Below, piece by piece: positions 36,220-60,842 of a stretch of DNA of 64,000 nucleotides. A model generated the notes under the pieces. It saw only the letters and a list, made by a program, of their open reading frames with translations, did no database searches and was not told where the DNA came from. The position numbers and the translations under genes were made by a program. Each line of letters starts with the position of its first letter. Position 1 is the stretch's first letter. This stretch comes from Hypsibius dujardini (lineage: Eukaryota; Tardigrada; Eutardigrada; Parachela; Hypsibiidae): positions 62,001 through 126,000 of the forward strand of contig LRSR01011562.1 in the NCBI GenBank assembly GCA_001579985.1. The letters are read 5' to 3'.

Positions 36220-38314
36220 TCTCGTAGATGGGGAACCTCCTTGTGGTGAGAAAAAGTGAAAGTGAAAAAAAGGTACCTATAGCAAGTAGGCGGCTTATAG
36301 GGTCTTCTTTTGAGCTATTTTCGCGCATGCTTTTGACATATTATTATAAGTGATCCGCCTTTCTTTTACGCCCACATAGAGAAGAGTTGTATAGAAGAGT
36401 TTCACCTTTTTTCTTTTGGTTTATAATGTTTAGCGCGTTTGTACGGCCCTGGTTTTGAATGAACTTCTTCAAATCTATTATCACAATCTCGGTGGGATGG
36501 CATTATGTGAAAATTATCTTTTATTGTACGAGATAATTGATGCGTACGACAGAGGCAGAGGACACAATCAAATAGTTTACAGTAAGTCTATAATGATCTA
36601 CGGAATTAGGCTGCGGAAAAATGGATTCAACGACATTTTGAGAATTAAACAGCAGATGTGAGGGGCGGCCTGAAACACACACTTCTTCACGAGCATCTTC
36701 TTTGCTGTTGCACTTGCAAGGCCGTGACGGATATATATTTGAATTGTAGGTAATAATGCAGACTAGCAATTTTAATTTTTCCATCACTGATACTACAGAT
36801 TCCTCATTCGGCATCTTACTTACTCTCTTGTGGGAATTTCACTTTTGAATGTCATGATTGAGAGTGACCGGGAACTTCACCAGGCATATAGAAAGCTCGA
36901 ATCATATTATTTCAATTGTGTATTTGTTGAGTTTTTGTTGAGTTCTATGCAACGGGGGATTGGCCAAAGATATTTTTTATTGAGTCTCTTTGGAGGAGTG
37001 AGGGACCAGGCAGGCGTGGATGGTGTTTATCAATGTCAAGCGCAGCGGCAGTCTCACCAATAAGGGAAAAAAACGGAGACTTGTTGGTTGGTTAAAGTGG
37101 ACAACTATGGTGGACCGATCATTTAGGTGAAATAAGGGCACTGTGAAAATGAAATTGGAACAGACTATCGATAAAACGACAGTGGGGAAAGATCTACACC
37201 GCTGTGATTAAGACTCGATCATCAGTTCTAACCCATTCGGTACTCGGAATCATATGCTGCTATTTTTCGTAAAGGTTATCCTTCGTTTTCGTTTCGTACC
37301 ACCGTTCTTAAAAGACTCCCTCAATGAAGTAGTTAATGGAGCGACTCAGTTCTTCCACCGCTCATCATTTGCCAGGCAAAACAGGTATGCACAGGTCAAG
37401 ACCGAGGTTCCTGCAATCCACTAATACAGATTAATATTTTTGATACATTGACATAAAGCCTGAACTACTGTACGTATGAATTATCCTTGGTTTGTGGACG
37501 TTTCGTTTGAAGAAATTTTAATGATGCACCCAAGCGCCAAGCAATAAATGGCATATATATGTGGAGCTGAAGTTGAGGATCGGGTCGAGAAGGAAGATAA
37601 GCAGCTGGTTGTATTACGCCAAAGTATGTTTACCGTGATGGGATGCCGGCGTATTTGATTAAGTGAAACGAGGCGCCAGGAGTGGCGAGACGAGACGAGA
37701 CAATGTCCGGTGTCACGCTAACTTCGCGAGAAGACAAGAGGAGATATGATATTACTGCCCACTTTTAATCTGCATTCAAAATAGGTAAGTGCATTTGTAG
37801 AGATGATAATGAGGCGCCTCATGGTCCTGTTTAACGTTGACGAGACACCTCTCTTTCATTTCATTCTTTGCTGATCATAATAATCCATCGGGGATCATGA
37901 ACGACACTTCATTCGACCAACAAAGGCGCCACAGATGCCTCTTATGGCTCAACCCGCCGCCGACGCATCGAGTATACAGTAGCTCTTCGAAGCTCCATCA
38001 AACTGTAGTAACAGCCAAACAATTTAAATTTTACGATCCCACAGTTTTGTCTGTGAAGCAGAGAAGACTAGTCTGACCGGATATAAGACATCGCATTTCA
38101 CACGCAAAATAATTACCCACCTTCGTTTCTTTATAACAAAACCAAAAATAAATCTTCACCACACAGGTCTTAAGAAAAAAATATGGGATGAGGCATAAAA
38201 AGTGATCCATGGGTGTGTGACGTAGTCAATCAAACATAACAAAAAGATGTACTGTACATGTAAGTAGAAACAGTAGAGGATGCGTTTTTAAGAGGAGCTG
38301 CCAGAGTATTTTAT
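36220..38314. other. Intergenic DNA between the CBM14 gene and the T-box gene
   Basis: About 2.1 kb holding the CBM14 promoter and the 3' UTR of the T-box gene. I see no gene. Open frames at 36455-37063 lack family features. Confidence 0.5.
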
Positions 38315-49319
<11,005 letters not shown>

Positions 49320-52300
49320 TTATAATAGGTGGAGAATAATAGTAAGTCAAATCAAGTCAAATCTACGGCTCTCTCGCGCTCGACAATCGCCAGCGACAAA
49401 GAAAATAGATAATTGGTCTGTCTTTGGCTTGAGGCCGTGAACCATTAACCGCGGTATAAGCAAGAAAAAAAGAACGAAAGAAGGTCTCTCGCGCTAATGT
49501 GACGGCCGCTGAGAAGGAGCTTGTCTGTATAGAGAGAGAGTGAGACCTGTTAGGAAAGTGAGCAGACCTCGCAACTCTTGGCGTCAAACTTCTCACTCTT
49601 CCGCCGTGTTCGCTTGTACTGCAGTGCACATACGACTCGAGCGAGAGAGAGTGTGTGGCAAATGGCAGCCTCGGTGAGGGCGGTGCGCCACCTCGGCACT
49701 GGTCTAAACGCTGGCCTAGTAATGGCCAATGGATGGAGCTGCTAAGTCAAACAGGGGGTAGTGCTAAGATATATCGAGTTTTCACGCCTGGAAAGTGTCG
49801 CTCTTTCTCGCACATCACCGCAAAGGCAAGGCGCTGGTGCTTTGCTACTGCTGAGCTGACGCTGACGCAGCCGCCGACGCCAAGACTGCTGACAACCGGC
49901 GACATATCACCCAACCTCTCTCTCTCCGTCTCTCGCTCTCATTCGCGGTCGCTTATACGGTGTACGTGGTACTTGGGTATTCCGTTGACGTCAGGGGATG
50001 TACTTCCGCCCATCTCTACTTATAATCCGTCCGACCTATTACTTACTACAGTATATTTTTCGGACCAAGTAAACGGTTTCTTGTCATAATAATTTACTTT
50101 ATTAATATACTGGTAGTACTTACTTGTCTAAAATGTATATTTTGCCATAGTGAATAGAAATTAAATTTTGCAAAATTTAATACATCTTGCAGAATATTTT
50201 ATTGATTTCACCGCCGACTGCCGATGCAATAAGATTGGTGGCAATGACCACGTACCTTAGAACGTGTGTAGGCTTGTCGAGGACAAACTAGTTTCCCAAC
50301 AGGTTTGTCTTTTAATCCCTCGTCAAACCAGTCGGATTGGTACTTTGGATGCGAGATGCGGATTCCGGCACACATTGGCCTAATCCTGATCGGATAATTC
50401 ATCGGAGGGGGGGGGAGGGGTTATTTTGTGTGGGGCGCGACGCATGAAGAGTACTTCCTTTGAGGTAGTGTGGCGAGAGAGAACAATGTCCTATCGAGCC
50501 GATTGGTGATAAAAGAGAGTTAATTTAAATAAACGGTTGACTCGTTAATAAGCCAAAGCATGTCGTCTATCGCGCGCGGGATGACGGACTTAACTGGCGC
50601 TACTTTACCCACGGACAACCCGTTTGTCCCGTTAGCTTATGATGATGCTCGCGTCGGCTAATGCACCACTCGACTAGAAAATTTATGCTAATTTATTGAA
50701 TTCACTCTTTCTCCCAACAAGACGACAACTGCCTGTCTACTCATTCTCAGCCTGAGACAATGCTCTTCGTCTTTCATTGTGGTCAAAACATGTCTAGTCT
50801 CCTGTTCGAGCAATACCTTTTCTTGTCTGATATAGTGATCCGTTCTTAGCAACTACCGGTATTTGTGCTGCCTTTGAAATGGACAACGCTCATAATAAGT
50901 CCACTTCTGGGTCTGGATCGTCTGTTGCATTTGTTTTCGGTTCAAAAAAGACTGCTGCGTGAAACGGTAGAGAGAGTGAGTGTGTGAATGTATGTGATAA
51001 TTCATTGATGAGATATTGGTTGCGGCTGGGCAAGTGACACCTAACGTGAGAGCGGACCGTGCTAATCGAATGCAAAATCCCCACACGTACTTGCACCACA
51101 GTAGTGTGTGTAGTGAGACAAGGAGGCCGGTAATAAAATGGTCGGTCATGGTGATGGGGAACGCTCGATAATGGGTGAACGAGTTAAGTAGCAGCGGCGC
51201 CAGATGTGTTGTCGCGAGAATGACAAGGACCGGGGAACCCGGTTAGGATCGACATATACAGCAGTAGTATTTAAATATGCTACCTTACCCCGCCCGCGCC
51301 TGTTCGTTCGATCGCCCTCTGTTTGCCGGCACGATGTGTCCTCTTGAGTAGGGAGATACCTGTAAATGAGCCGCGTTTGAGAGTCACGATGGCGTGACTA
51401 CTGTATCATCACATCATGGTTGGAGTTAGTAGAGAGGATGATCCATGACGCGCCACTGTAATATTTTAGTGTGTCTTTTCATTTTCATGTGCACAAGAGA
51501 TCATCATGTTGGTTGGTTGTCTCTCCCCTCCTCCCTCCCTCATACTCTTCCTAATTAATTCCTTCCCCACAACTTGACTTAATCGCTAGCAAACTTGCCC
51601 ATCCTCTTAAAAATGTCTGCCATAAAGCTCTTAAGTAGACACAACATCTTTCCGACGCCACCTCCCAGGCCCGAGTTGAGCTGAAAAAATATTGAATAAG
51701 ACCTCATCAAGCTCTTGTTTGTATCCAGACATTTGACTAGCGAAACGGTCTGCGGGAAAATGACATTAGGGAAGCGGTGGACTTGCATAGATTGGATCAG
51801 TAGTGGCCTCTAGCCACAATTACTACTATCAGGAAATCATCCATCATGGAGCATCATTTTCCGGCTGAAGAGAGAAGGGACTATGCATTGATAAGTGCAT
51901 ATCTCCTTCCAGCCGCCTCAGCTCATCTGTCTCTCCCCCAGACCCAGAAGAGAATTGTCCGAATCTCACTTGAGATGGGACGCGATGTTTGTCTCAGACT
52001 GGATACATCCTGTTTATTACAAGTACTACCATCCAACGTAACTATTCGTCAAATATACACCTAGTCTTTGGAACTGAACTCTACAATAATAAAAAGACAA
52101 CTACAAAAAAACACTGGGCTTATTTTGAGTGATACGGCGCCAGGTGATGTTAATCAAATAAAAACAGCGGGTTTTCGGAATTTAGTGGCAGTCTTTAAAT
52201 TGGAATATGTGGAAAGACAAGAAAAGCACTTGAGGTGTCTGGCATTATAACCATCAGCCAGCCAACCAGGAAAGTAATAATGAAAGCGCCCCTTTGATCG

Positions 52301-55300
52301 GGGCAAGTGATTGAGTTTAGTTTATAGTGGAATGTTGCGGGTGGTTCGTCATCATCATCTGGCAGACTATAAGTAAGTAAGAGTTATGAAGATGGGAGCC
52401 GTCTCTGTGAGTAGTTGGACCTCCCAGACCGTAAGTAAGTGTCACTGACGTGGCGTGGCTGCCGTCTGTCTGGCCCAAGACAAGACATGACATATATCTA
52501 CAGTATCTGTTTTGTGAGGAGGGAAAGAAGGATGCGCTTGATGTGCGCCTTAAAAAGATGCTAAACACCGCCCGATCATTGCAGAACTGTCGCCACTCTA
52601 ATAGATACTTTTGCCTCGCGACATACGGACACGACTGTAAAATGCCGCATTCTCTCTGCCCTCACTCCTGACTGATCGGCATGACGCGACAGCCCAAATT
52701 GCTACCCTCAAACGGACTCGACGCCACACAACAGCACCAATTTTTCATTGCGGACGCGACAGTAAGGTTGTTATATACCTTTCTCACTTTAATTAACTCT
52801 AGATGGTGCGGCGGCGTTTCAGGATGCCGCGCTCCTGCCGATGAACATTCCTTTTTCACGACGGTCTTTCTTTAACCATGAGACCGGACACTGCTTACCC
52901 ATATATACCTCAGCATCTCAATTCGATTTGTTTACTCGATGCCTAAATTTTTTATACCAGCGGCACCGATGGGACCTGACGCCGATAATTAATCAAGAAA
53001 CAAGTAATAACCGAAAAAACAGGCAGTAGATAAACTACCGAAAGAAAGCACCGGGCAGGCACATTCCGGTAAATTTCAAGGCCAATAGAAAAAGACGGTC
53101 AATAAAAAATAGAAGGTAGGAGGATGAGGGAAACGGTAAGTTCTGCCTGAACGATAGTTTAGGAGGAGGGATGGAAAAGTATATTTGTTGAGAGGAAGGG
53201 TGTCTGTGTCGTTAATTAACTCTAGTGGACAGGTATTGTCTGCATGGCTCTTCTCTTTCTCTACAGGAGGAAAATGATTATGGGGACAATGCACACGTCA
53301 ATTTTAATCCGGTATTGTTGACGTGCAATGAGTGGATATTATTCCATTGTTCTGCCCCCGACTAGACTGCTATATCAATTCTCCATCAGTACACAACACG
53401 CATAGATAGGTAGCGACCAGTTTGATCTGACTGCTGACCACCATTGTCAAGGCCAAACTGACACGCCGTTAAACAGCAAGTGAATATTTGAGGCTGTCAC
53501 CGCACATCAGACTCATATAAAGTCGGACAGAGGCTACTGGCATTAAACATTTAATAACTTTGTTTGTGCAAGTACTACTGTACTACTTTCTGGATCCGTC
53601 GCCGGAAAGGATCCAAATGGGCCTTGGCAGTTAGCAGTCTTTTGTTTTTCCCTGTCAAGTCTCAACAATTTTCCCAGCAGGGGTCCTGACACTCGTTTGA
53701 CTTTTAATCATTTACCTCGTGATGGTTCGTCTCCATTTTGTAAGAAGATATTCGTTGAGTTGAGTGAATAGTAGTGGAGGAGTAGTCTTATCGAGTAATG
53801 TTGCATGGGAGCGTTTAATAATTGATTAACGAAGCAAGAACCGGCGTTCACGGCGCTCTCACGTTTGCATTAGGCGGAACGTGCTGTGCGGGAACAAGCG
53901 CTTTCTTTTCCATTTTGCACAATTGTTGGCCAAAATATTTACATGGAGTAGACCAGCTGGGCCTTTACCTAAGGAAGCGTTAAACACGATTTTCGTGACT
54001 TTTTCCTCGCTTCTTTAGGGCACATGACGATTACGACTATACACCAAAGGTCTTAGTGCAACCATCCGAGTTCTTTGGGATACCTACAATAATACAAAGC
54101 TCTCTCTGTGGAAGAAGAACAGCGAGGAGTAGTAGCAAGGCATTTTTAATGTCTTTCATCTGGAAGGACATAATAAGGGTCACACGGTTGCGACAAGTGG
54201 AGAATGGTGAAAACAAGCTGATATACATTACACGAGTGGACTGTCTAACCTTGTAGTTTAAGAGTTCAAGTAAAACGGAAACAACCTGACCTTTGCAGGC
54301 TGATGTCAAGTATAATAAATAATATGTCTACAAGAGGACCCGTTAACTCTCCTCTCAGCATGCACACTGGACGCATAAATCAACACGGACAAAAACATTG
54401 TTTGAGGTGTATGTGGCTGAAGATCTCTGATTCCAGACTACATGTAACATCTAAGGTTTCCGGAATACAAAAAGTGTGTCTAAAAGTTTAACAAAGACAT
54501 CAAGTAGTTTGATTAACAGTCAATGACATATAATGACAGGAATAATTGCTTAAGTCCGGGCGCGTCATCGTGGTTTATTAATTGGCCCGTAATGAGGCGA
54601 TTTCAGCATCCTCCTCCTCCTTCTCATGTAGAGTGAGACAAGAGTTTGATTAGGATGCTGGCGGCTAATTTCCTCACTAAAGCTATCATTACCGCCACCA
54701 TCATGTTGAAGAGAAATTCTTGTTCCAGCTCCTTCAGACCACGTGCTATAACCCCAATTCCCAAATTGCGGTGGAGCGCAATGACCCAGACTCTCAAACT
54801 CGCCCCACAAAAGGGACCCTTTTTCCCTTCCATGCACTCCAAGTATGCATTGAGATAAATGACATTACTTGAAATGGCGCAATCAAAGGCTCAGCTTGCA
54901 TATCAAAAGTCAATCTGTATCAGTGGATTACCGCTTGTTGCTTCTTCCTCCCGGCGTTTTGATGAAGGAGAAGAGTGAAGAGCCACACAGGGCGCCGAGA
55001 CCGTTTACGTCTGACTGGAGCCTTTATCAACTCCCCCGGGTCAGATTTGGGTTAAGCAGCAAATTAATAATGGCATATCTTGTCCATCTTTCAACTTTAG
55101 ATGATGCTCTCAAATACAGACGAGCCCCTTTAAAAGAGAAATAGCTCCTTCTGTCTTCTCATGCTCGTCATGTCCGCTTTCTCATGCCAATAACATAATT
55201 GCCCGCAATACTCACTCCATCTCGCTTACATATCTAAACGAGAAATGTCTCCTCCCTCTGTTATTAGCAAAATATTCTTTCCGGTCACAGTAGCTTAGAT

Positions 55301-57059
55301 TACAGAACAAGTACGTGGAGCAAGCACATGACCTGCCATGTGTCACATACATTAGACATGTTCCTTTTTAAAAATCAAAAGACTTATGCCAAACAGTTTG
55401 ACCAGATTCATAGCAAGAAAATATCTATGAGCTGGCCAATAAATAAATATCATCGAAACATGCACTTTGGATAATGAATTCAGGCGGGAAGAGGAAGGGG
55501 ATATATGCATGATCAAATCATGACGGATCCCGGAAAGGGGACCAACAGGAAAGCGCCCGAGACATATTGACGGAAACGCCATCAACGAGACCGCATCTTT
55601 TTATTCTTTCACAGCCATTCCATCACGTACATGTAGTACTAATAGTCAAGTCAACTAGTCATACCCAGACCGCAGGTTCCGCCGCCTTAAAATGTATCTA
55701 TATATACTACACGGCTGATTTGCCGGCTGCTGACTAATGGACCCCTCTATGTCATGCGTGATGCGGGTTCGCTCCATTGTATCCAGACCGGAAAGGGACA
55801 CACTCTTCTTTCTCTCTCTCGCTCATTCCTTCCCTTCCTGACCTGATGGGATGGGATACTATCCATTGATCGATCGGTAAGCCGCTGACAACGGTTAGAG
55901 ACTTTGCTTCATTTCCGGCGCGACAAGTGAACGGCTCAACGCTCAACCACAGGATACAACAAAACGGCGGTCACCATTCCTCTTCCGGAAGTCAGTGACG
56001 CCCTAACTCCAAGCTATTCCACCAAATCGCTGCGGTCGGCGTCAAATTGATATGACAGTGAGAACGATACAGACGAAAACAGCTAGGAAAAAAACTTAAG
56101 TAGGCAGACAACAAACAGACAGACAGACAGACAAGTAGGAGTTTTTTAAAGAGCCCGACATTCGAAGATAACCTTGACGAATCTCAATGTTGTGTTAACG
56201 GCCTATTCAAATGAGTAAGTCGCGACAAAGTAGATTGATGAGCGTACTACTTGTCTTAGCATTCCGCTTACAAATTCCTTCCTCAATATACAAAGTATCA
56301 AAGAAAGTGATGCTTAGACGTAGTGTGTTTACTACTTTAACCGAGCAACAGCAAGCATCGCTCCGCTTTGGTGATACAAGTAGTACGGTACGACCTCGTG
56401 GAGGGGTGGAACTGTACTAGTACAAGTTTGGGATTCATTGCTAATAAGACTTGCCTATCCCAGTATCAGACAGAAGGTATGGTTAAGGATTGTTGAGGAT
56501 ACCTGCTAAATTCAAGTTGGGCGACGCTCCGAGTGACACTTTACACAGACAGACATACTATAACTACAGAGCCATTGTCTACACTCGAGGCTTCTTTAGG
56601 ATGATAAGACTTCCGTAATTTATGTTAAACACTAGAGCAGTCGGTGGTTACCTTGGGCGGTTCATTTACTCCCTCTTCTACAGCCCGACTAGCGCTACCC
56701 TACCTACACCATGCCGTCTGCAGTTGAGAAACTTTGTACGTGAACACTGCTTCTGTAAAATAAGGACAAGGTTGCTGCTACTAGGCTGCGAAGAGGTCGG
56801 TGAAAATCGCATACTGAATATTGCGCTTTCCATACTGTAGCTAGCTTTAGTACAAGTCGGCGCATGTCAGAGTAATTATACACACATACGCAGATCACAA
56901 CTCCCAACAATCTCCACACAAGTGACAACACTAACAAAGTGTCGGTGCTCTCGCACGTCGTAGGGTCCTGACCTTTATTAATGTAACAAGATCTCATAAA
57001 CTCATAATAAAAAATTGTTCTCTATTGAATTTTGGCAAAGCAGGCATCTCCGGCTTCGG
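49320..57059. other. Large upstream region of the T-box gene, no gene supported
   Basis: About 7.7 kb without a convincing gene on either strand, as expected for the 5' UTR and regulatory DNA of a patterning gene. Two weak exon-like segments on the minus strand are noted in the findings. A short CAGA tract lies at 56105-56133. Confidence 0.5.
56105..56133. repeat. Short (CAGA)n tract
   Basis: About six ACAG units, the same motif as the tracts near 3.2 and 15.9 kb. Confidence 0.85.
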
Positions 57060-57374
57060 TCAGAACAGGTGGTAAATGATCCTGCATATGATGTAATTAG
57101 TTCCACCCAAGCTTTCCTGCAGTCTGAAGTCCCTTGTCTTAGAAGCTAGTGCTATGTCGAACGATGGCGCGGGGTATTTAAACATGGATCCGCGGATAAC
57201 CATCTTGCGTCCGCTCACATTTGTGACAGGGATCAAATAATCTTGTTGACGAACAAAAGCGCCACCTGTCGAGCCACCTACAGAGTACGGTAATACTTTT
57301 GGTGGTTGCAGTTTTGAGGTTAATCGCTGAGTAGCGTGGAAACAATCGTGCATGTTTCCATTAGCTGCGTTCAA
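57060..57374 (-). CDS. Uncharacterised open exon
   Basis: About 104 codons from Met or about 112 if opened to the upstream splice-like AG, ending at a TGA. The sequence has protein-like composition (for example VLPYSVGGSTGGAFVRQQ and MVIRGSMFKYPAPSFDIA) with no low-complexity bias. I do not recognise the family. It lies 0.3 kb upstream of a LINE fragment on the opposite strand, so it could be a gene remnant or transposon-related. Confidence 0.3.
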   Translation of the reverse strand: MNAANGNMHDCFHATQRLTSKLQPPKVLPYSVGGSTGGAFVRQQDYLIPVTNVSGRKMVIRGSMFKYPAPSFDIALASKTRDFRLQESLGGTNYIICRIIYHLF

Positions 57375-57639
57375 TTTGCTGCTGGATTCTAGAAATTTGT
57401 TAGTTTCATTTCACTCAAACTAGCGAAGTTATTGAGATTGCACCAGCCTCGGCTACAATGATAAAATGTCTCATTGAGGACATTTTCAATCTTCCATAAA
57501 AACAATTAATTTTCAAAAAGGGAATGTCGTTTGACAGGCCATATGGTTAGGACACGTGAAGAAAAATATGTTGCCCCAATTGGTGGCGATTGGCAAGTGG
57601 ACAACTGACAATGACTGACTGATAGGCCCATTTCCCCAA

Positions 57640-59715
57640 TAGTCACAGCAGTATGGGTTCACCAGCTCTCCAGGTGTCCACGTCGCATCATCGATCATCG
57701 GCGGGTGTCTTTAGCACGCCAAAACCACCAAATCTGACGTCTGTGTGGTTATGCTGGATGTTCAGAAGGCCTTTGAGGAGGTACCCCATCCCCGTATCTT
57801 TCCGGTCCTTACAGTTCGCCCAGTTGCCTGATGCTCTGCGCACTTGTTCTTGACCGGGTCACTCTGAATACCACCCAACTCGAAGTTAACGGCGCAAAAT
57901 CCAAGGTACTGAACGTCGACAAATGACTGTTTCAAGGGTGCTCCCTGTCGCCCACCCGTATAATTTTGTGACCGACTATGTCGTCCGTGAACTGTCCGAG
58001 CTAGAAATGTCTGCTGAATACGGGTATCCGCTCTCTCCTGATCTGCCCTTTGTGTCCGTAGCAACATTTGCAGATGATCTCACGCTCATCGCGAAATCTG
58101 CAGCCGCTTATTTTGGTTAATCGAACGTGTTCTCTGTTGTTGGAAATTGCCCTGCACGTCAACACTGCAAAATCCAAGGCGATTGTCTTGGAAAACGACT
58201 GCCAGTCATTCGCTCCTCTCCAGCTTGGTGAGAGTACCCTGATCCCTGTGTCACTTCCCGGTGAAAAAAACCGCTACCTCGGTACTACGATAACGGACCA
58301 ACCTGCATTTGATCACGAAAAGATGATCCAATCCCTCACGGACAGCATGGAGAAGCTCGCTCGCAATAATCTTCTCCACTCGGACCAGAAACTGAACATT
58401 ATCAATCAGTTTATGTGGCCCCAACTAATTTACTCTCTTCAAACGGCACCACTTAATACATTCCCCAATGGGCGTTTACAGGGAGTTGACCAGGTGGTTC
58501 GCAGCACGGTCAAGGAAATCGTTCAACTTCCCGCTGACACGCCCAACTCCTTCTTTTACGCACCCAGAAAGTTCAAGGGCCTCGGCCTCATGAACGCCGA
58601 ATGGAAGGCGAGTCTTCCACACATCAATATCTGCTTCGCACTGGAAAAAGACGGCAACCCGTTGGTCTTCGGTGTTCGCAATCTACGCGCAGAAATCGAT
58701 TGCTGCACCAAAAGCTCGCAATTCTACCCGACAAAATCCCAGTCATCGCAAATAAAAACGGCAAGCCGCTTAATCCGGTGGCGAAGCTACGAAAAGAGAA
58801 ACGAAAACAGGAGTTCGTCAATTGGGGAACCTTGAGAGTGCGCGGTCAGGGTGTAGCGCTTTATGCAGAATGTCGCAAGGCAAACGGGTGGATCTACAAC
58901 CGACGTGGTCTTTCAAGCTCAGAATGGACCAGTGGTTTCAAGGTAGTGACAAATGGAGCGGCAGTACGAGCTCTTCATGGCAAAACTCAGGACGGAACCT
59001 TGCAGATCTCCGGGCTGCAAAGAGATTGAATCCCTTGCCCACGTCTTGGGTGCTTGCCCGAAAGGTTCCCTGCTACGAAATGCTCGACACGATCATGTTG
59101 AGAAACTCATTGGAGAGGCGCTGAAGTAAATCGGATTTGAGATCGACTACGAGAGTGGATGCGTCGCAGAAAACGGCAGTCATCACCGCACAGACATTAT
59201 TGCCATCGACCGCGGATCTGGAAAAGGGTTCATTCTCGATCCCACCATTCGTTTTGAGACGAGCCTAGAACTGCCACACGACGTGGACACGGAAAAGAAG
59301 TCAATCTATGAACCGACCATCGCATTCTATCGGGAACGCATCGGCATCCAGGATTGGGAAGTGATTGGACTGCTGATTGGCGCCCGCGGGACAGTCACGA
59401 CATTTTTTGAGAACTTTCGGAAACGCTTTCAATTAGCAGCTGATCTTCCCAACAGATCGCTGTCTCTGTCATAAAACATTCGGCCAGTATTTTACACAAT
59501 TACTTGTTCTTACAGGAACCCAAAAACCATTTGCTATAATTCGTCTTTTTCCTTGTACATGTATCGCCTGAAACCATATCTGTTTCTCGGACATAATGCC
59601 ATATAATTAGTTTCACCTTTTCCGCCACAGGCTGACAAATTTTTCAGTGTCCATGGGGCAACTCAGATTTCTGAGCTGATAAGGTTTGTTTTAAATAAAG
59701 TTCAGTTCATGCCTC
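57640..59715 (+). mobile_element. 5'-truncated, broken R2-type LINE (restriction-like endonuclease clade)
   Basis: Non-LTR retrotransposon fragment covering part of the reverse transcriptase and the 3' endonuclease. RT motif A reads VVMLDVQKAFEEVPHP near 57745-57792. RT motif C reads FADDLTLIA at about 58070-58096. The thumb-like region holds NRYLGTTI, QFMWPQLIYSLQ and APRKFKGLGLMNAEWK. Near 59010-59060 a CCHC-like knuckle has the H-V-L-G-A-C pattern. The restriction-like endonuclease region follows (HHRTDIIAID, ILDPTIRFE, about 59180-59260). The frame is broken by several stops and at least three frameshifts (around 57960, 58110 and 58720), plus a TAA at about 59127. The 3' end has AATAAA near 59695. 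It is not inserted in rRNA genes here. The clade (R2, NeSL, Hero or CRE) cannot be fixed by eye. Confidence 0.8.
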
Positions 59716-59835
59716 CTCAAGTAATCAAATAATACTGCGCATGCACGATCTCGAAAAACATGGATTCAAATGAAAGCCTAAAAATTGTTTTATTTAGAAT
59801 AAATTAATTACTATTTGGATATGGTTGCAAATTAC

Positions 59836-60842
59836 CTACGGAGAACTCTCAGACTAGATTCCAGGCTGAACACTGTAATAAGCCTGTAAAGGGGCTGAAA
59901 TCAGCTTGTTTCTAAGCTGGATGCGCCCAGCCTGTCTTTTCGTCGCAATGTAGCCTAGAATACAGGCTATATTTTCGAAAATGTTCCGCCCTGTGCAAGA
60001 CGCCTCTCTTAAAAGTTTTCAACTGACGCGGGAGATTAGTTCCGTGTGTAGACCGCGTGGCTTGGTTTGAGACTTAGAATTCAGTTCAGACTTCTCTTGC
60101 TTCGCCTGGCGTTGAAAAATTTGTTTTTTTTTCTCTTAAATATTTATGAATATCATTTCATTTTGCGTAAATTGCGGCCAATCAGTCTGTTATTAGATCA
60201 TGTGAGTGCTAGTATTATGAGACATCAAAGGATTTGTGTTCTTGTTTTGTTGTTGTTGCTGTATGGAAGTTGGCTGGATCCAACGGCTTACAATGTATTG
60301 CCTTTGCCTGCTCGGTAGGTGAAGTTCCCACTTCAAATTTTAATCTTTAGATTGCTGAGAAGTTATTTTCAGCAGAGGTTTCGGATTCAGCGCTTGTAAA
60401 GAAACATGCTTTCTGTGTTTTTTTGCAGATCGCTCTGCAAGCCTACAACGGAAATGGGATCTCATATCTCTTCCGTTTAACTTTCCCAAACTTCGCCACA
60501 AATTCGCTTTAGCTCGAATCTCAGTCTAATATTTTGGCACTTTTGGTTTAATGTTTTTGCTTTCAATTTGAATGCGGCCTGGTTGAATTCCCGTAAATTA
60601 ATCGATCATTTCCATTGGTCTATAAAAGACACGCCAATGCAATTTTTGATTGGCTGAATCGCTGAAAAAAATAGGGTGGAACCAGGATGGAAACCAGCCA
60701 GGTCAACCAGTGTCGTATATAGCGTGGAAGTCACGGAACAATCCAGTCTCTTCACTCAGCCGTTTTGACTGGATTCCAGCCTCTTTTAACATAGTCAAAA
60801 CAAGCTGTATCCAGGCAGAAACCAGTCGAGAATTATCCGTAG
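59836..60842. mobile_element. Candidate non-autonomous DNA element with CTACGGA inverted ends
   Basis: The left end CTACGGAGAACTCTCAGACT and the inverted right end CTACGGATAATTCTCGACT match imperfectly over about 30 bp, bounding 1.0 kb. The interior has no transposase. A clear target duplication is not visible. A small spliced reading frame lies inside. Confidence 0.4.
60217..60480 (+). CDS. Possible two-exon short secreted peptide
   Basis: Exon 60217-60314 and exon 60429-60480 join in phase through a GTAGGT donor and a TTTTTTTGCAG acceptor to give 49 residues. The first half is a strong signal peptide (MRHQRICVLVLLLLLYGSWL). The second half has DPTAYNVLPLPAR and one Cys, then stop TAA. It sits inside the candidate inverted-repeat element, so it may be chance or part of that element. 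No homologue is known to me. Confidence 0.2.
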
